From JABWBR01 sp036741235 (GTDB lineage Bacteria > Bacteroidota > Bacteroidia > Chitinophagales > Saprospiraceae): DNA of 17,196 nt. Of this stretch, positions 6,671-12,540 are shown in pieces. Every line of letters begins with the position of its first letter. Position 1 is the first letter of the stretch. The position numbers and the translations under genes are program-made. The stretch is taken from contig DAINSQ010000104.1 of assembly GCA_036741235.1 (NCBI GenBank), forward strand, positions 1 to 17,196. Reading direction: 5' to 3'. A model generated the notes under the pieces. The model searched no databases and was not told where the DNA came from. It worked only from the letters and a program-made list of their open reading frames with translations.

Positions 6671-8758
6671 ATGAAAAATCTAGTATTCCGATCCATCATC
6701 CTGCTGTTATTATCAGCACCGCTAGGGCTATGGGCCCAGAAGGCGGCATCCGTCTACCCCGCAGTAGAACCCAACCAGTTCGACTACGGAAAAATGTGGA
6801 CGTTTGAAAACGCCCCCCTCAAGTACTTCGCCGACACTTATAACTTCCGTCCCGATGAACGCTGGCTCACGCGCGTGCGCATGTCGGCCCTCCGCTTCTC
6901 GAGTTATTGTTCGGCGTCGTTTATTTCTCCCGACGGGCTGGTGATGACCAATCACCACTGCTCGCGCGGCGAAGTGGGCAAAGTAATGAAAGAAGGCGAA
7001 GACTTTGACAACAACGGCTTTTACGCAGCTACCCAAGAGGAGGAGCGTCGCGTTGAAGGCCTTTTTGTTAAGCAACTGGTGCAAATCGCCGACGTCACTG
7101 ACGCAGTCAACGCCCTGACCAACCAGGCGAAAAGCGACCAGGAAATCATGATGCTGCGCGACTCTGCGATTCGCATGCTCAAAAAAGAATACGGCGCCAA
7201 ACCCGACTGGAACGGCCTGGAAATCGAACAAGTGTTGTACTACAACGGCGGCCGCGTATCGCTTTATGGCTACAAGCGCTACGACGACGTGCGCCTGGTG
7301 TGGATACCCGAACTTCAGCTCGGCTATTTCGGCGGCGACTACGACAACTTTACTTTCCCGCGTTACAACCTCGACTGTACGTTCTGGCGCGTTTATGAAA
7401 ACGGAAAACCGGTTAACTCCCGCGCTTTTTACTTCCCCTTTAACGCCGACGGCATCAAGGAGGGCGAACCCGTTTTTGTAGTCGGCAACCCCGGCTCTAC
7501 CGAGCGCTACCGCACGGTGGCTCAGTTGGAATACGACCGCGACTACCGCTACAATATCCAGCTCGCCTGGATGAAAAACCGCGAGACCATTCTCAAAGAA
7601 GAATACAACCGCAATCCGTCACACGACTTGCAGGAGGAACTCTTCAGCATGGCCAACGGCATCAAAGCCATCAACGGCATTGTGGAAGGGATGCACGACC
7701 CCATCCTCATGGGCCGCAAGCAAGCCATGGAAAACCAGGTAAAATCGCAGTCGAAAGCCGTTGCCGCCGGTCAGGACTACTGGAAGCAACTGGCCGATGA
7801 ATACGCGCCGCTCTACAACCACGCCGCTGAAATATCGCTGCTCGGCCCCAGTCCGCTGGGCGGCAACGCATTGCTCCTCATGCACTATGCCAACGCTTAT
7901 GAAAAAGCGCTGGAAGGCGGCGCCGGCGAAGAAGACCTCGCCGCCTTGCGCGAGCAGCTCAAGATGACTGCTGCTGATTTGAAGGATCCGCAGCAATTGC
8001 GACTGCTGACCACGCTGCTGGAAGAACTAAAAACCTACGCTAGCGCCGACGACGCTTATCTGAATACCATCCTCGACGGTCGCACCCCGCTGGAAACGGC
8101 GCGTCGCATTCTCGACAAAACTGATTTCGCCGATACGGCAAAACTGGATAAACTGCTGGAATTAAAAGCCGACAAATTCAAAAAAGACAAGGACCCGCTG
8201 CTCGTTGCCGGTAGACTTATCGTACCGGCTTTTGAAAATGCCGTAAAAGCATTCCGGTCTTCAACGCCCAAGCGCAAGGCCCTGGAAGGCAAAATCGGCC
8301 AGGAGATCTACCAGATTTACGGACTCAATATTCCGCCTGACGCCACCTTTACCTTGCGCATCTCCGACGGCGTGGTAAAACCCTACGAATACAACGGCAC
8401 CTTGTCGCCCGTACAAACCACCTATTTTGGTTTCTACGACCGCTACTACAGCTACGGAGGCAAATTCCCCTGGTCGCTGCCCAAGCGCTGGGAAAACCCG
8501 TCGATGGAACTGCTCAAGGCGCCTTTCAACTTCGTTTCTACCAACGACATCATCGGCGGCAACTCGGGTAGCCCCATGATCAACGCCAAAGGCGAAGCCG
8601 TAGGCCTCGTCTTCGACGGCAATATCGAGTCGCTGTCGGGCAACTTCATCTACGACACTCAGTACAACCGCGCCGTTTCGGTTCACGCCGGCGGTATCGC
8701 GGCTGCGCTGAAATACGTGTTTAAAGCTGACCGCCTGGTGAAAGAGTTGGGCTTGTAA
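6671..8758 (+). CDS. Family S46 dipeptidyl peptidase, DPP7-like
   Basis: This is a secreted serine exopeptidase that removes dipeptides from the N-termini of oligopeptides in the periplasm. The 695-residue length fits family S46 (about 700-720). A signal peptide covers about 1-23. The trypsin-like triad is readable: H96 in TNHHC, with C80 and C97 positioned for a disulfide; an Asp in GGDYDNFTFPR (D223 or D225); and S632 in IIGGNSGSP. The middle part is the helical domain that covers the active site in S46 structures. Eighteen residues after the catalytic Ser stands Gly650 (FDGN). In the family this position is Gly in DPP7 (hydrophobic P1) and Arg in DPP11 (acidic P1), so DPP7-like specificity is inferred. 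A strong terminator follows. It probably serves peptide nutrition together with other exported peptidases elsewhere in the genome. Confidence 0.93.
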   Translation: MKNLVFRSIILLLLSAPLGLWAQKAASVYPAVEPNQFDYGKMWTFENAPLKYFADTYNFRPDERWLTRVRMSALRFSSYCSASFISPDGLVMTNHHCSRGEVGKVMKEGEDFDNNGFYAATQEEERRVEGLFVKQLVQIADVTDAVNALTNQAKSDQEIMMLRDSAIRMLKKEYGAKPDWNGLEIEQVLYYNGGRVSLYGYKRYDDVRLVWIPELQLGYFGGDYDNFTFPRYNLDCTFWRVYENGKPVNSRAFYFPFNADGIKEGEPVFVVGNPGSTERYRTVAQLEYDRDYRYNIQLAWMKNRETILKEEYNRNPSHDLQEELFSMANGIKAINGIVEGMHDPILMGRKQAMENQVKSQSKAVAAGQDYWKQLADEYAPLYNHAAEISLLGPSPLGGNALLLMHYANAYEKALEGGAGEEDLAALREQLKMTAADLKDPQQLRLLTTLLEELKTYASADDAYLNTILDGRTPLETARRILDKTDFADTAKLDKLLELKADKFKKDKDPLLVAGRLIVPAFENAVKAFRSSTPKRKALEGKIGQEIYQIYGLNIPPDATFTLRISDGVVKPYEYNGTLSPVQTTYFGFYDRYYSYGGKFPWSLPKRWENPSMELLKAPFNFVSTNDIIGGNSGSPMINAKGEAVGLVFDGNIESLSGNFIYDTQYNRAVSVHAGGIAAALKYVFKADRLVKELGL

Positions 8759-8793
8759 TCCCGTCATTTTCACGACAAACAGGCTGAAACAAG

Positions 8794-8827
8794 GAGGGCC
8801 GCGGTGTTTCGCGGCCCTCTTTGTTTT
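8794..8827 (+). terminator. Intrinsic terminator after the S46 peptidase
   Basis: A perfect 10-bp stem, GAGGGCCGCG (8794-8803) with CGCGGCCCTC (8810-8819), has a 6-nt loop and is followed by TTTGTTTT. It isolates the peptidase transcript from the AraC-type gene that starts 33 bp further on. Confidence 0.92.
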
Positions 8828-8859
8828 ATATTAGGGTGAGCAAAACACCTGAAGCAACC

Positions 8860-9657
8860 ATGAACACCATCCCCAGTCATCCCTTGCCCGCCGAGTCGCC
8901 CCTCCTCGATATCATTGTATGGGGCGAAGTGCAACACTACAATGCCTACGAGCCGCACCGGCACGAATACCACGAATTGCTGATTTTTCAGGAAGGATAC
9001 GCCCAACACGAAATCGATTTTAAAGAATACGAAGTGACGGCGCCCGCCATCCACCTGGTTCGAGCCGGTCAGGTGCATATGGTGAGACGCAAACCGGGTA
9101 ACAAGGGGTTTAGCCTGCTTTTTACCGGGGGCGCTATTGAAGAGACCCCTCTGCTAGCTCAATCCCCCATACTGGCTTTATCGAAGGAAGAATGGGCCGC
9201 TTTGCAGCCCGTCTGCGAGGGTTTGCTTCGCGAAACAGGCAGCGGCAATAAAAACATGTTATTGCACTGGTTCAGGTTGTGTTTGGCTTATGCTACCAGT
9301 TTTGCCGGCAAAGCGACGGCGACGGAGTCGGCGCCTGTACACAGGCTTGTGGCTTCGTTCAGGCAACTGCTGGCCGTTCATTACACCGAGCATCTTCGCC
9401 CCAGCGCTTATGCCGAAAAATTGTGCGTAAGCACAGCGCATCTCAACCGCGTGTGCCGCCGTGAAACCGGGAAAAGCGCCTCCGAACTCATCCAGGCGTA
9501 TTTATTGGAAGAAATCAAAAGACAATTAATTTACACCCAACAACCCATCAAAGAAATAGCGTATTCGCTTAATTTTGAGGACCCCGCCTATTTTCATCGC
9601 TTTTTTAAGCAGCACACGGGACTCACACCTGCCGCTTTTCGCGAGAGATTAGCGTGA
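8860..9657 (+). CDS. AraC-family transcriptional regulator
   Basis: The 265-residue product is a two-domain regulator. The N-terminal part (about 15-90) is a cupin-like sensor with EPHRHEYHELLIFQEG (31-46), where the closely spaced His and Glu residues suggest a ligand- or metal-binding pocket. The C-terminal part (about 160-264) is the AraC/XylS DNA-binding domain. Its first helix-turn-helix is near 183-203 (AYAEKLCVSTAHLNRVCRRETG). The second is at about 231-252, with the family signature AYSLNFEDPAYFHRFFKQHTGLTP shared out over 234-257. The ATG at 8860 is chosen because the in-frame TTG at 8821 lies inside the preceding terminator. The target genes cannot be read from the sequence; the adjacent T9SS-exported protein is a candidate, only by position. 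Confidence 0.92.
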   Translation: MNTIPSHPLPAESPLLDIIVWGEVQHYNAYEPHRHEYHELLIFQEGYAQHEIDFKEYEVTAPAIHLVRAGQVHMVRRKPGNKGFSLLFTGGAIEETPLLAQSPILALSKEEWAALQPVCEGLLRETGSGNKNMLLHWFRLCLAYATSFAGKATATESAPVHRLVASFRQLLAVHYTEHLRPSAYAEKLCVSTAHLNRVCRRETGKSASELIQAYLLEEIKRQLIYTQQPIKEIAYSLNFEDPAYFHRFFKQHTGLTPAAFRERLA

Positions 9658-9747
9658 ATTGTGCAATAGCTTGCGCGTTTCGTCCTGTCAGGGATGGTAT
9701 GAAAAGATATTTCTTTGTATCGATTATTCATCCCAAATTCAAAACGT

Positions 9748-10962
9748 ATGACAAAAAGACAACCTATCCAGCAATTTATGCTTACGCTGGCTTTTTGCGC
9801 GCTGGCATGGTCTTTCCTGGCCGCGCAAAGCGATTACAAACCCATGCTTGAACTCACCCGTTTCAGGTGGATCAATGGCTGGTACGACAACAACATGGGC
9901 AAAGAACTCAATTATATGTATGATACCGTTGTTGAAAACCGGCAATTAAAAGTCTATAATTTCCACCATGAGGGCTGGGCCTTTTTGAACAACAGAGAAT
10001 ATTTGCGCGAAGACGTCCAGGAGCGAAAAGTTTGGCAATGCTACCCTGGAAATGATACGATACCCTATTCCGAATTTTTGCTTTACGACTTTTCACTGGA
10101 ACCCGGCGACACCCTGTCGCTCGATTATCAATCGCCCGACACATTCCGGCTCGAATATGTACACCATATAGATACGGTACAACTACTCGACGGCCCGCAC
10201 CGGAGAATTGTGGTATACCTTTGGTGGGAGGGATCGAGTTACGCATCTGTAAATGGCAATCAGCACTATTATGATATTATAGAAGGTGTGGGTAACTTGT
10301 ACATGCCGCTGTATAGCAAGACGCAGTCGTGGTACTTCACGCCCTTATGCGCCTGGCGCGGCGATCAACCCGTCGTTGGCGCTTGTGAGGTTGCCCAAAT
10401 CAATTGCGGGGCTATAACGATAGATTCGCTGATCAATTTTAACGATTATTTCCAGATACAACTGAGTTATGGGCAGTCCGACTGGCCGGTATACGCTTAT
10501 AAGTTAATGGTGATGAATATGGCGGGCGATACGCTGGCAATGTCTTTGTATAGCTCGGGCAATATTCAACCCAACGAAACGGTCACCGACTGGATCGATA
10601 CCAGGGAAAACGTTACAGATCTGCCCAACCCGGCGCGCGTAATCATAATCGATCAGCTTACCCAGCAGCAATGCGAAGTACTATTCACTACTACCGGCTT
10701 ACGCCATACGCCGGTGAGCGAATGGCTCAAAGTATATCCCAACCCGAGCGACGGACAATTCCAGGTAGAAGTGCCTGACGATTTCGAAGTTGCCCGTATT
10801 GACCTCTTTGACGCCCAGGGAAGAAATTGTGCAATACAAGCAGATCGGAACACCGCCACCCTTCGTATTACTACGGGCCAGTTGAAACCCGGCATCTACT
10901 CCCTCCTCCTCCTCTCCACCGATGGAAAAACCAGTGCCGCCCGCATATTGGTCGGCAGGTAA
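9748..10962 (+). CDS. T9SS-exported protein of unknown function
   Basis: The 404-residue product has a signal peptide (about 1-27, ending LAAQ). It also has a C-terminal type IX secretion sorting domain (type A, Por-secretion tail) from about 323: VSEWLKVYPNPSDGQF, then IDLFDAQGR, then the LKPGIYSLLLLSTDGKTSAARILV ending shared out over 379-402. Such tails direct proteins across the outer membrane of Bacteroidota, and the tail is then removed. The central 28-320 region is rich in Trp, Tyr and Asp and looks all-beta. It contains two phrases with GDTL (PGDTLSLDY, AGDTLAMSL) but no recognised domain or active site. The ATG at 9748 is preferred over an in-frame TTG at 9715, since the signal peptide then begins with MTKRQ. 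No TAnnTTTG element was found in the 90-bp gap upstream. Confidence 0.82.
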   Translation: MTKRQPIQQFMLTLAFCALAWSFLAAQSDYKPMLELTRFRWINGWYDNNMGKELNYMYDTVVENRQLKVYNFHHEGWAFLNNREYLREDVQERKVWQCYPGNDTIPYSEFLLYDFSLEPGDTLSLDYQSPDTFRLEYVHHIDTVQLLDGPHRRIVVYLWWEGSSYASVNGNQHYYDIIEGVGNLYMPLYSKTQSWYFTPLCAWRGDQPVVGACEVAQINCGAITIDSLINFNDYFQIQLSYGQSDWPVYAYKLMVMNMAGDTLAMSLYSSGNIQPNETVTDWIDTRENVTDLPNPARVIIIDQLTQQQCEVLFTTTGLRHTPVSEWLKVYPNPSDGQFQVEVPDDFEVARIDLFDAQGRNCAIQADRNTATLRITTGQLKPGIYSLLLLSTDGKTSAARILVGR

Positions 10963-10975
10963 ACATCGCCCTTCA

Positions 10976-11012
10976 GCCGTTGGCAGTTGGCTGTTTGTCA
11001 GCTGCTAACGGC
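10976..11012 (+). other. Long hairpin 1 downstream of the T9SS gene
   Basis: Positions 10976-10991 pair with 10997-11012 as a 16-bp stem with a 5-nt loop (TGTTT). Three pairs are G-U when read rightward (10982/11006, 10987/11001, 10990/10998) and the rest are Watson-Crick. An A run, not a T run, follows, so it is not a typical terminator. The left arm also reads as two heptamers (GTTGGCA, GTTGGCT), so it may have grown from a tandem repeat. Confidence 0.65.
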
Positions 11013-11058
11013 ACAAAAAAAATTCATCATAAAAAAAAGTCGGTTCAGAATTCCGGAA

Positions 11059-11104
11059 TGGCCTTTCGGTAGCATATATGTTGATGTATGTTACCGAGAG
11101 GCCA
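11059..11104 (+). other. Long hairpin 2, 21-bp stem with GTTG loop
   Basis: Positions 11059-11079 pair with 11084-11104, leaving a tetraloop GTTG (11080-11083). Eighteen pairs are Watson-Crick and three are G-U when read rightward (11065/11098, 11072/11091, 11077/11086). The left end overlaps by one base a perfect 10-bp palindrome, ATTCCGGAAT (11050-11059). It may be part of an RNA. Alternatively it may be a DNA dyad, since a promoter-like TTG-N21-CATATTTG (11081-11112) runs through its right arm. Confidence 0.7.
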
Positions 11105-11112
11105 CATATTTG
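11081..11112 (+). promoter_or_regulatory. Weak promoter candidate inside hairpin 2
   Basis: TTG (11081-11083) and CATATTTG (11105-11112, one mismatch to TAnnTTTG) are 21 bp apart. Transcription from here would start near 11119 and give an RNA of roughly 105 nt ending at the terminator near 11225. No convincing coding frame starts in that stretch. Confidence 0.25.
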
Positions 11113-11193
11113 TATCAACAAACACAACGAAGCATAGCGAAACACGACGAAACCCTTTTCCAAAACCCCTTGAAACTGCGTTCACCCGACGAC

Positions 11194-11225
11194 GGGGGCG
11201 CCACACAACGCCCCCCCCTTTTTTT
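11194..11225 (+). terminator. Strong intrinsic terminator in the gene-free region
   Basis: GGGGGCG (11194-11200) pairs with CGCCCCC (11209-11215) across an 8-nt loop, followed by three C and seven T. It ends either a long 3' untranslated region of the T9SS gene, 232-263 nt past the stop, or a separate small RNA. A fold-back element begins within a few bases of its T run. Confidence 0.88.
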
Positions 11226-11228
11226 AAC

Positions 11229-11392
11229 TAAGGGACATGTCGTAAATAACTTTCCGTTTTGTGCGGCCTCTTTTTGCCGCTGCCTGCGTTGCCGAACGGC
11301 TTACATATTCCAATATGCGCGCCATTCGCCGCCTTGGCAGCGACAAAAACAGACTCGCCAAAATCAGCAACTTATTTACGACACGTCCCTAA
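11229..11392. mobile_element. MITE-like fold-back element with TAA flanks
   Basis: GGGACATGTCGTAAATAA at the left end (11232-11249) is repeated inverted at the right end (11372-11389) with 17 of 18 bases matching. The two 79-bp halves align over their whole length as an imperfect palindrome centred between 11310 and 11311 (CATATT-CC-AATATG). TAA directly repeats at both borders (11229-11231 and 11390-11392), fitting a 3-bp target duplication. No transposase or plausible coding frame lies inside, so it would be non-autonomous. In-arm C/T and A/G differences at several positions would be G-U pairs if the leftward strand were transcribed. Confidence 0.7.
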
Positions 11393-11466
11393 ACAACACC
11401 GCTAATATGCAGAAACGGTTACATGGCTTTTAATTCATTTTTTTACTAACACACCTTACTGTTATT

Positions 11467-11907
11467 ATGAAAACGAGCATCATTAAAACCGGATTGTTGT
11501 CCATGACCATGGCTGCATTTGCCCTTTTGACTTTCACAGCATGTGAAAAAGACGACCCCCAGCCGGCGCCGCCCACCCTGAAACAGCAACTGGTCGGTAC
11601 CTGGAATTTCACCTCGTTCAACCTGGGTGGAACCGAATACATCGGACTGGTAGTTGATTCTGCCCGCATCAAATTTGACGCCTTTACAGGTGGGCAGGGC
11701 ATTTTCCAGCAGCAGGTACACTATGTAGACGGCGAAACGGAAACTATCCAGGGCACCTACACCGTTAACGAGGCCGCCGATGAAGTGACCATGACCGCCA
11801 TGGGTGATAGCTACACCGCCGACGTCAGCCTGCCGGCTTCCAACAAACTGGAACTGCGAACGACCCAGGATGAAGAACCCCTCGTAGTAAAAGCGACCAA
11901 AAAGTAA
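11467..11907 (+). CDS. Small lipocalin-like lipoprotein
   Basis: The 146-residue product has a signal peptide with a lipobox ending at Cys26 (LLTFTAC) and a short acidic and proline-rich spacer (EKDDPQPAPP). A single beta-rich domain starting at LKQQLVGTWNFTSFNLGG follows. The LxGTW start, a run of about eight strands and the GTYTVNEAADEVTMTA segment are typical of lipocalin-like domains in Bacteroidota lipoproteins. No ligand or enzyme site can be named. The start is supported by the signal peptide. The fold-back element ends 74 bp upstream, and no good TAnnTTTG element lies between them, so the promoter may have been displaced or be of another kind. A strong terminator follows the stop. Confidence 0.78.
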   Translation: MKTSIIKTGLLSMTMAAFALLTFTACEKDDPQPAPPTLKQQLVGTWNFTSFNLGGTEYIGLVVDSARIKFDAFTGGQGIFQQQVHYVDGETETIQGTYTVNEAADEVTMTAMGDSYTADVSLPASNKLELRTTQDEEPLVVKATKK

Positions 11908-11915
11908 CATCCCTT

Positions 11916-11972
11916 GAGCGCCCGGGCGCCGTCAATGAAAGAATTGTTGCGGCGCCTGGGTCTCTTTTGTTT
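11916..11972 (+). terminator. Intrinsic terminator between the two small lipoprotein genes
   Basis: An 11-bp stem pairs CCCGGGCGCCG (11921-11931) with CGGCGCCTGGG (11950-11960), with one G-U pair (11924/11957). The 18-nt loop can pair partly through CAA/TTG. The T-rich tail TCTCTTTTGTTT (11961-11972) follows. Confidence 0.85.
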
Positions 11973-11986
11973 AAAAGCAACCAATT

Positions 11987-12430
11987 ATGAAATCGACCCA
12001 ACTGATCATTCTTGCTATTGCCGCTGTAGCGGCTTTTGCTGCGTGCCAACCACAGCAACCCAAAGCAATGCCAACCGATATACCTGCAACGCCCGAAACC
12101 GAACTATGGCAACTAAAAACCATTGCCGTTGACCCGGTTCCAATGCAGGTTCCCGATTCGCTCAACCTGACCGTAAGATTTCAATCGGGCAAGGTAGAAG
12201 GCCATGGCGGTTGCAATGGTTTCGGCGGCAACTACGTCATTGACGGAAACCGGCTTGCCGTGACGGGGCTCGTACGAACCGAGATGTTTTGCGAAGGCGC
12301 TTCGGAATGGGAGCAGCGGTTTTTGGAAAGACTTCAGAAAAGCGATACCTATCGACTTGACGGAAGCAGGTTGGAAATACTATGCGGCGACATGGGAAGC
12401 CTCATTTTTAGCCCTGTTATGGCGAAATAG
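11987..12430 (+). CDS. META-domain (HslJ-like) lipoprotein
   Basis: The 147-residue product has a signal peptide and lipobox ending at Cys20 (AAFAAC), then a Pro/Gln-rich spacer (CQPQQPKAMPTDIPATPETE). The META domain (about 38-145) is recognisable from ELWQLKTI, the LTVRFQSGKVEGHGGCNGFGGNY core, LAVTGLVRTEMFCEG, then WEQRFLERL and the final LIFSPV strand. The GGCN, TxMxC and ExxF positions match the HslJ family, and the domain Cys residues (C76, C102, C132) are in the usual region. HslJ of E. coli is a heat-inducible outer-membrane-associated protein linked to novobiocin tolerance; the molecular role is not known. A terminator separates it from the upstream lipoprotein gene, and a dyad plus promoter lies downstream, so it is probably transcribed alone. 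Confidence 0.88.
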   Translation: MKSTQLIILAIAAVAAFAACQPQQPKAMPTDIPATPETELWQLKTIAVDPVPMQVPDSLNLTVRFQSGKVEGHGGCNGFGGNYVIDGNRLAVTGLVRTEMFCEGASEWEQRFLERLQKSDTYRLDGSRLEILCGDMGSLIFSPVMAK

Positions 12431-12475
12431 CAACGGTTTGCCAAGTTACGGCGGCAAAAGAACCTTCGGCAATTT

Positions 12476-12513
12476 GGTAGTGTTATTGAAAAATAGCCTC
12501 AATAACACCTACC
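12476..12513. promoter_or_regulatory. Dyad overlapping the ABC exporter promoter
   Basis: GTGTTATTGA (12480-12489) is a perfect inverted match to TCAATAACAC (12499-12508) with a 9-bp centre. One extra base further out, GGTAG (12476-12480) pairs with CTACC (12509-12513). The left arm covers the -33 element and the right arm reaches into the -7 element, so it is placed as an operator would be. It could also form an RNA hairpin at the end of the META transcript. Confidence 0.5.
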
Positions 12514-12517
12514 TTTG
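12486..12517 (+). promoter_or_regulatory. Promoter of the MsbA-like exporter gene
   Basis: TTG (12486-12488) and TACCTTTG (12510-12517, a full TAnnTTTG match) are 21 bp apart. Transcription would begin near 12524, giving a leader of about 17 nt before the ATG at 12541. Confidence 0.7.
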
Positions 12518-12540
12518 CCCCGTTTGAACGCTACCGGCCC

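Noticed and set aside
8821..8859. TTG start for the AraC-type regulator
   Set aside because: It lies within the T tract of the preceding terminator; the ATG at 8860 fits the domain.
10976..11104. Integron attC site
   Set aside because: The hairpins look attC-like in size, but the R' (GTTRRRY) and R'' (RYYYAAC) core sites are not present at the right positions, and no integrase or cassette array is near.
10963..11225. Retron msr-msd or diversity-generating element
   Set aside because: No reverse transcriptase gene, no flanking a1/a2 pairing and no variable/template repeat pair is present in the window.
10987..11433. A 148-codon rightward open frame across the gene-free region
   Set aside because: It runs through hairpin 1, hairpin 2, the terminator and most of the fold-back element. 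Its protein is Arg/Gln/Cys-rich without domains, and it has no signal of a real start. It is a by-product of low stop density.
12437..12458. Terminator after the META gene
   Set aside because: TTTGCC and GGCAAA can pair, but the stem is only 6 bp, the loop is 10 nt and no T run follows.
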